NCBI GenBank assembly: GCA_030432015.1
Contig: JAUIHJ010000216.1
Coordinates: 1-11,141, forward strand
DNA: 11,141 nt
Source of the DNA: a bacterium
GTDB taxonomy: Bacteria > Planctomycetota > Planctomycetia > Pirellulales > Pirellulaceae
Reading direction: 5' to 3'
Positions 7,018 to 11,141 of the stretch are shown here, piece by piece. Below the pieces are notes generated by a model, which saw only the letters and a list, made by a program, of their open reading frames with translations, was not told the DNA's origin and did not search any database. Made by a program: the position numbers and the translations under genes. The number at the start of each line of letters is the position of its first letter. Position 1 is the stretch's first letter.

Positions 7018-9244
7018 CGAACACGCGGCCCAGTGGGCCAGCCAACAGAGCCGGCAGAATCACGAGGTCGGCAAAGAGGGCCGTCATTAGCAGGACGAAC
7101 ACCATCCAGGCGAATCGGCTGGCGGGGACAAACGAACTAAACACAAAGGCCAGCATCCCCACGCCGCAGATCACGCTGGTTTGCAGCATGGCCGTCGCGC
7201 AGTGGCGATATGATCGCCGGATCGCCTCGGGCGGATCGCATCCAGAGGCAATTTCTCGCCGAAACCAGGTCAGGAAGTGCAGCGTATCCACCACCGCAAT
7301 TCCCAAGGCGATGCTGGCTGTCATGACCGATCCCAGGTCGACCGGGATCGCCAGCCAGCCCATCAAGCCGAAGACAGCGGCAGCCGGAAAAATATTGGGG
7401 ATCATTGCGACCAGCCCGGCTGGGATGCTCCGCAACACGATCATCATCACGGCGCCCACGATGGCAAAGGCCGCCACAAAGCTCCGCACCAGGTCATCCA
7501 GCAGCAGACGTTGCGTTTGATAGATCAGTGGAATCGCGCCGGTGACGGTAATTTCAATCGGTTCGTCTGACGCGCCGGCCGCGGCCGCAACGGTGGGCGT
7601 GACCGTGCGTTTTAACTCGATCAAGAACCGTTCGTAATCCAGATTGCCGAGCGCCGGGACGCGGGCCGCAATCCGCCAGGATTGGCGAGTCCCTTCTTCG
7701 TTCAAAAAACGGGCGTCCACGAAACGGCCGCGTTCCTGCGCCAGTCGTTTGGCAAAGAGGGTCCGCCGGGCGACATAGCGGATGCCTCGTCCCGCGGGAA
7801 AATCGGGGGTGAAGGTCTCCGCCGACATCACGCCGGCCACTTGCTCAATTTCGCCGACCGCTTGGGCCACGTCACGGACAATCTCGATGCGCCGCAAAAT
7901 GTCGCTCGGAGCATCCGTGCGGAAATGCAAGATCACTTCGACCGGCACCATCGGTCCCAGTCGCTCTTCGAGCCAGGCGTAGTCGGCCAGGACGCGATCG
8001 CGGGGTGAAAACAGTTCGCGCAATTTCAACGAAGTCTCGATGGAAAACAGTCCCCCGCTGAACGCCACGATCGCCAGGATCGCAGCCACCGTGACGACGC
8101 TGGCCCCGCGGATCATGGTTTCGGCGAGCCGATTCCAAAGGCCCTTGCTGGTTCGTTCGGCGTTGCTAGCACTCACCAGCACCGGCCAACGCTCCATCAG
8201 CCCGGGCACCAAACCAAAGAGTAACAGCAGGGTTGTTACCACGCCGATCGTCGCGAAGGCACCGAACCGGCGAATCGGTTCCACATCGCTGACCAGCAAG
8301 GAACTGAGTCCGATTCCGGTTGTCACCGTTGCCAGCAGGCAGGGGAGCCAGCCGATCCGTATCGCCCGCTGCGTTGCTCCCTCGGCGCCGTGCCGCCGGG
8401 CGGCGTCAAAGTAATAATTCACCAGGTGGACACCGGCCGCGATGGTGAGCACAAATACAAATGGCGGCATCATGATCAAGACGGCGTTCATGGGTTGCCC
8501 GCTCCAATACACCAGCGCCAGACAAAGACCCTCTCCGAACGCCGCCGCCAAAAAAACGGCCAGCGCGTAATGCCATTCGCGGAGGCATCCCCAGCAGAGC
8601 AACAGCGAGACCAGCGCCGACGGGATCGCAAAACGCTGCATCGTGTCGACTCCCGCATCGTCGATGGCCACTCCGTCAACGGGTGGCCCCGCCAGGTGAA
8701 ACGCATCTCTGGGCAGTTCGCAGACCGCCTCCGCGGTGGCCAGGATGATCTCGATCGCCTCGCGACGCTGGTAGCCGCCCAGATCGGTGAACATCACGAC
8801 GGCGCAACTGGTCACGCCGTCCGGGCCTACCAGAACTCCCCGTAAACGACCTACGGCCTGCTCTCTCGAAAGCAGGATCGGTTCGGCAGTCAATTGCCGC
8901 AGCGACGAATACCCCGACACCACGCGATCCAGGAGCAAGCGATTGCGGGCAGCGTGCGGGCTACTCGGGTCCAGCAACCTTGATTCAAAGGCGTTGAGCC
9001 GCGGGTCGTCCACGGTGCATCCCGGCCAACTGATCACGACCAGGGCCTGGCTCTCAAAGTGCTCAACAAACCACTCAAATTCTTCCCTTTGCGGATTGTT
9101 TTTCGGGATCCAATGATGGGGCGTGTTGAACATCGTCTGCATGCCCTGAAACGCACACCACGCCAATAGCGGTGCGAGGACGAGCATCGCGATAGCGGTG
9201 ATGAGGCCGCGGCGGAGCAGGGCGTGGCGGGAGAGTGAGAACAC
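6983..9244 (-). CDS. MMPL/RND-superfamily lipid exporter (HpnN-like)
   Basis: This encodes 753 residues from a GTG at 9244; an in-frame TGA three codons upstream excludes an earlier start. It has the two-fold RND plan: TM1 ~13-33, a periplasmic loop ~34-205, TM2-6 between ~207 and 350, TM7 ~380-400, a second loop to ~584, and TM8-12 between ~585 and 738. PNIFP at 616-620 and GIAVVDTLHFLTWFRRE at 648-664 match the conserved TM10 region of MMPL/HpnN proteins, with Asp653 in the proton-relay position. At ~750 residues it is shorter than the ~1000-residue drug pumps and closer to lipid transporters. It starts 17 nt after the polyketide synthase stop, so the two are probably co-transcribed and it likely exports the cluster's lipid product by proton antiport. 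No clear Shine-Dalgarno site precedes it, suggesting coupling to upstream translation. Confidence 0.9.
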   Translation of the reverse strand: MFSLSRHALLRRGLITAIAMLVLAPLLAWCAFQGMQTMFNTPHHWIPKNNPQREEFEWFVEHFESQALVVISWPGCTVDDPRLNAFESRLLDPSSPHAARNRLLLDRVVSGYSSLRQLTAEPILLSREQAVGRLRGVLVGPDGVTSCAVVMFTDLGGYQRREAIEIILATAEAVCELPRDAFHLAGPPVDGVAIDDAGVDTMQRFAIPSALVSLLLCWGCLREWHYALAVFLAAAFGEGLCLALVYWSGQPMNAVLIMMPPFVFVLTIAAGVHLVNYYFDAARRHGAEGATQRAIRIGWLPCLLATVTTGIGLSSLLVSDVEPIRRFGAFATIGVVTTLLLLFGLVPGLMERWPVLVSASNAERTSKGLWNRLAETMIRGASVVTVAAILAIVAFSGGLFSIETSLKLRELFSPRDRVLADYAWLEERLGPMVPVEVILHFRTDAPSDILRRIEIVRDVAQAVGEIEQVAGVMSAETFTPDFPAGRGIRYVARRTLFAKRLAQERGRFVDARFLNEEGTRQSWRIAARVPALGNLDYERFLIELKRTVTPTVAAAAGASDEPIEITVTGAIPLIYQTQRLLLDDLVRSFVAAFAIVGAVMMIVLRSIPAGLVAMIPNIFPAAAVFGLMGWLAIPVDLGSVMTASIALGIAVVDTLHFLTWFRREIASGCDPPEAIRRSYRHCATAMLQTSVICGVGMLAFVFSSFVPASRFAWMVFVLLMTALFADLVILPALLAGPLGRVFVKRPPPVAESS

Positions 9245-9261
9245 GAGCGAATTTCAACTGG

Positions 9262-10341
9262 CTATTCGAGCAACGCGACTTCGGCCACCAACCCCGGCCC
9301 AAACCCCAGCATGAGACACGGCTGCGGGTTCGGCTGTCGCAAAAATCGTTCCAGAATAAACAGCACCGTGGGGGACGACATGTTGCCGAGTTCGTTCAGT
9401 ACCGCTCGCGACGTCGCTAAGACGGCGGGCTCGAAGCCCAGCGTTTCTTCAACCGACGCAAGAATGCGGGGCCCGCCCGGATGGACGGCCCACGACGTAA
9501 TGGACTCCAGCGAATGACCTCGGCGGTCGAGCCACGATGCGAGCCAGGGTTTTAGCTGGTCGCCGATCAGATCTGGAACGCGGTTGGACAGGGACATGTC
9601 AAAGCCGGAATTACCGATGCGCCAGGTGATTGCCTCACGCGAATCCTCCAGCAGGCAGGATCCGGTGTCGCGCAGCTGGCAAATCGCTTGGTCGCCGTCG
9701 GTGCCTGGTGCCACGACCAGCGCCGCGGCGCCATCGGCAAACAGGGCGTTGCCCAGCATCCGTTCGGGATCCCATTGAGACTTGAAGTGCAGACTGCAGA
9801 GCTCCACCGCGCAGACCAGGATTCTGGCCTCTGGATCCGCGGCGGCCAACCCGCGCGCGGCACGTAGACCGTTGATGGCTCCATGGCACCCCATAAACCC
9901 GATGTGCAGGCGTTGCGTCGTGTTCGGCAGGCCCAACTGATCGAACAGGTGGATGTCGACCCCCGGCGCATCAAAACCGGTGCAGGAAATCGTGATCAAG
10001 TGAGTGATTTCGCTCGCGGCAACCCCGGCTGCTGCCAACGCGCGGCTGGCGGCGGTGGTTGCTAGCGGCCGAGCATGTTCGGCATACAGCGCCATCCGCT
10101 CCTGAGTCGACGGTCCCGCGCTGCTGCTCGGTGCCGCACCTTCGCCGATCCATTGAAAGGCAACGCGATGGGGTACGCACGTGTGACGGTTCTGGACCTT
10201 GGCCTTCCGATACATCGTCCGCAGCAGACGCGTCTCCCGCTCCGTTCTGCAGACTAATTCCGTCGACATCGCCACGGCCTCATCCAGGCTCATGGTGTGT
10301 TCAGGCAGAGCGGTGCCCATACCGAGGATGCTTGTTTTCAA
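9262..10341 (-). CDS. Type III polyketide synthase (chalcone/stilbene synthase family, probable alkylresorcinol or alkylpyrone synthase)
   Basis: This encodes 359 residues from the TTG at 10341, chosen because GGAAAGG lies 5 nt upstream and KTSILGMGTALPEH is a normal family start. Another TTG at 10371 directly follows a stop and has no ribosome site. The thiolase-fold enzyme keeps the full triad: Cys152 in GFMGCHGAINGLR, His287 in WAVHPGG, and Asn320 in LGNMSSPT. SCTGFDAPGVD at 119-129 and GFGPG at 346-350 are also family hallmarks. It condenses an acyl-CoA starter with malonyl-CoA units using a single active site. From memory, planctomycetal homologues beside an oxidoreductase and a methyltransferase make pentadecyl- and heptadecylresorcinols, so a long-chain resorcinol is the best guess. 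Pyrone formation cannot be excluded from sequence. It lies 17 nt upstream of the exporter on the same strand. Confidence 0.93.
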   Translation of the reverse strand: MKTSILGMGTALPEHTMSLDEAVAMSTELVCRTERETRLLRTMYRKAKVQNRHTCVPHRVAFQWIGEGAAPSSSAGPSTQERMALYAEHARPLATTAASRALAAAGVAASEITHLITISCTGFDAPGVDIHLFDQLGLPNTTQRLHIGFMGCHGAINGLRAARGLAAADPEARILVCAVELCSLHFKSQWDPERMLGNALFADGAAALVVAPGTDGDQAICQLRDTGSCLLEDSREAITWRIGNSGFDMSLSNRVPDLIGDQLKPWLASWLDRRGHSLESITSWAVHPGGPRILASVEETLGFEPAVLATSRAVLNELGNMSSPTVLFILERFLRQPNPQPCLMLGFGPGLVAEVALLE

Positions 10342-10503
10342 GTGCGCCTTTCCAGGTTGCAGACCTTGCAATTAAAACAGCTGCCGATGCGCCGCGAAAG
10401 GAGGCGCCGATGCGAAACTTTGCGGGCAGCCGGCAGGCACTTGGCCGCAAACAGCATCGGCACTGGCTTGGGCTGGAAGGGGACCTGGGCCTCTTGCTAA
10501 GGT
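10342..10503. promoter_or_regulatory. PKS upstream region with three copies of an octamer
   Basis: The 162 bases between the MpsC-family gene and the PKS hold no gene. GCCGATGC occurs at 10383-10390 and 10406-10413 in one orientation, and its complement GCATCGGC at 10454-10461. The two direct copies are 23 bp apart, about two helical turns. No convincing -35/-10 pair or terminator was found, so the PKS may be read from its own weak promoter here or from the upstream gene. Confidence 0.35.
10347..10353 (-). promoter_or_regulatory. Ribosome binding site deciding the PKS TTG start
   Basis: GGAAAGG on the minus strand lies 5 nt before the TTG at 10341. The upstream TTG at 10371 has no such motif and abuts an in-frame TAA, so this site favours the shorter protein. 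Confidence 0.5.
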
Positions 10504-10884
10504 CTAGTTCGTTCGTACATCGCGAAAAATGGGTGCGTCGGCCAGCGTAAAGACGACGATCTCTTCGCCCGTGCGAGTACTGATGTCATGATGTAGGCTT
10601 CGGGGCTTGATGCCGGTGATGTCTTCAATCAGGACGTCCAGGGTCGGCCTCGCGATTTCAATCAGTTGCGATCGAACTTGCTTCAGCAGGTCACGTCCCT
10701 TTTCAGGTTCGAGTGTCTTCACCAGGTGTTGCTCGGCCGCAGTCAAGACCCCCTGCAACCGAACGACCAGCAAATCACCAATCAAATGTGCGCGGATATC
10801 CTTAGGGCCCCGTCCCATGTATTCCAGTTCGAAATGCGAAATCCCCTTACAGATCGCGGCTTCGATTTCTCCCTGTGTCTTCAT
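10504..10884 (-). CDS. DUF2294 / MpsC-domain protein
   Basis: This small soluble protein of 126 residues starts at the ATG at 10884, with GGAG upstream at about 8 nt; the frame extends to 10914 but without supporting features. It matches the DUF2294 (PF10057) family along its length: an N-terminal helix, GRGPKDIRAHLIGDLLVVRL at ~25-43, VLTAAEQ at ~46-52, and DISTRTGEEIVVFTL at ~100-114. The family was renamed MpsC after a Staphylococcus protein encoded with a cation-translocating membrane-potential system, but most members have no known function and often stand alone. No MpsA/MpsB-like gene is visible here. It lies 162 bp upstream of the polyketide synthase on the same strand and may share its transcript. 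A functional link is unproven. Confidence 0.82.
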   Translation of the reverse strand: MKTQGEIEAAICKGISHFELEYMGRGPKDIRAHLIGDLLVVRLQGVLTAAEQHLVKTLEPEKGRDLLKQVRSQLIEIARPTLDVLIEDITGIKPRSLHHDISTRTGEEIVVFTLADAPIFRDVRTN

Positions 10885-10974
10885 GCATGATCTCCGAGCT
10901 TGTCGAGCGAACACAACGCGGGTAACGTCGGCTTGGTATCGAAAGCATTCAACGGTGTTCCAGCGCTGCCGCTA

Positions 10975-10980
10975 ATTCTA
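10975..10980 (-). promoter_or_regulatory. Possible -10 box for the MpsC-family gene
   Basis: TAGAAT (5/6 match) on the minus strand lies about 90 nt before the ATG at 10884. The 17-nt-spaced -35 candidate, CTGTCG, is poor (3/6), so the call is tentative. Confidence 0.22.
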
Positions 10981-11086
10981 CACAAAACGCAACCGGCGAC
11001 AGTGGCCATTGTGCGGGCCGCGAGCGTGATTGCGGGGAGGAATGCAGGGGGCATCCGGCGAGTCGCCTGTAGTTGGCAGCCTCCCC

Positions 11087-11141
11087 CTCGCACCTCAGTT
11101 TGCACCCGCGAGCCAGCAGCGGCAGCAAACTGAGGTGCGAG
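11087..11141. repeat. Perfect 17-bp inverted repeat at the window end
   Basis: CTCGCACCTCAGTTTGC (11087-11103) is exactly complementary to the last 17 bases (11125-11141), separated by a 21-nt loop. The right arm touches the window edge, and C-rich sequence precedes the left arm, so the stem may be longer. No T-run is visible. It could be a bidirectional terminator, a REP/MITE-like dispersed element or one end of a mobile element. Confidence 0.75.

Noticed and set aside
9900..9990. Cysteine in SCTGFDAPGVD as the PKS nucleophile
   Set aside because: This motif is conserved in the family but precedes the true catalytic Cys, which lies in the GFMGCHG motif about 30 residues later and fits the His and Asn spacing.

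Overview
The window is GC-rich bacterial DNA and most resembles a planctomycete, probably of the Pirellulales type. This is inferred from gene content: a TIR-transmembrane-WD40 protein, a split type III polyketide cluster with an RND-type exporter, an MpsC/DUF2294 protein, sparse Shine-Dalgarno sites and several non-ATG starts. No rRNA, tRNA, CRISPR array or insertion sequence was seen.

Layout. (1) Bases 1-1709, minus strand: the N-terminal part of a TIR domain - membrane helix - WD40 repeat protein that runs off the left edge. (2) 1710-2078: non-coding, with a row of hairpins and a possible promoter for the TIR gene. (3) 2079-3641, minus: a cobalamin-binding radical SAM enzyme of the HpnP-like/DUF4070 type. 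(4) 3642-4203: a divergent intergenic region with a perfect TATAAT box facing right and an 8-bp-stem hairpin between the two promoters. (5) 4204-7017, plus: three translationally coupled genes, SAM methyltransferase, FAD-dependent oxidoreductase, and a second SAM methyltransferase resembling gamma-tocopherol methyltransferase. (6) 6983-10884, minus: MpsC/DUF2294 protein, type III polyketide synthase and MMPL/RND transporter. This block converges on and overlaps the plus-strand operon by 35 bp. (7) The window ends in a perfect 17-bp inverted repeat.

How the genes may work together. The polyketide synthase keeps the Cys-His-Asn triad and should extend an acyl-CoA starter with malonyl-CoA to an alkylresorcinol or alkylpyrone. 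The oxidoreductase could hydroxylate or oxidise the ring, the methyltransferases could add one or two methyl groups, and the RND transporter could move the lipid through or across the membrane. From memory, planctomycetal type III PKS genes next to an oxidoreductase and a methyltransferase have been linked to alkylresorcinols and compared with the cyanobacterial hierridin genes (hidA/B/C). What stands out here is the convergent two-operon layout, the second methyltransferase, the exporter, and the neighbouring radical SAM enzyme. Whether that enzyme, the MpsC protein and the TIR-WD40 protein belong to the pathway is unknown.
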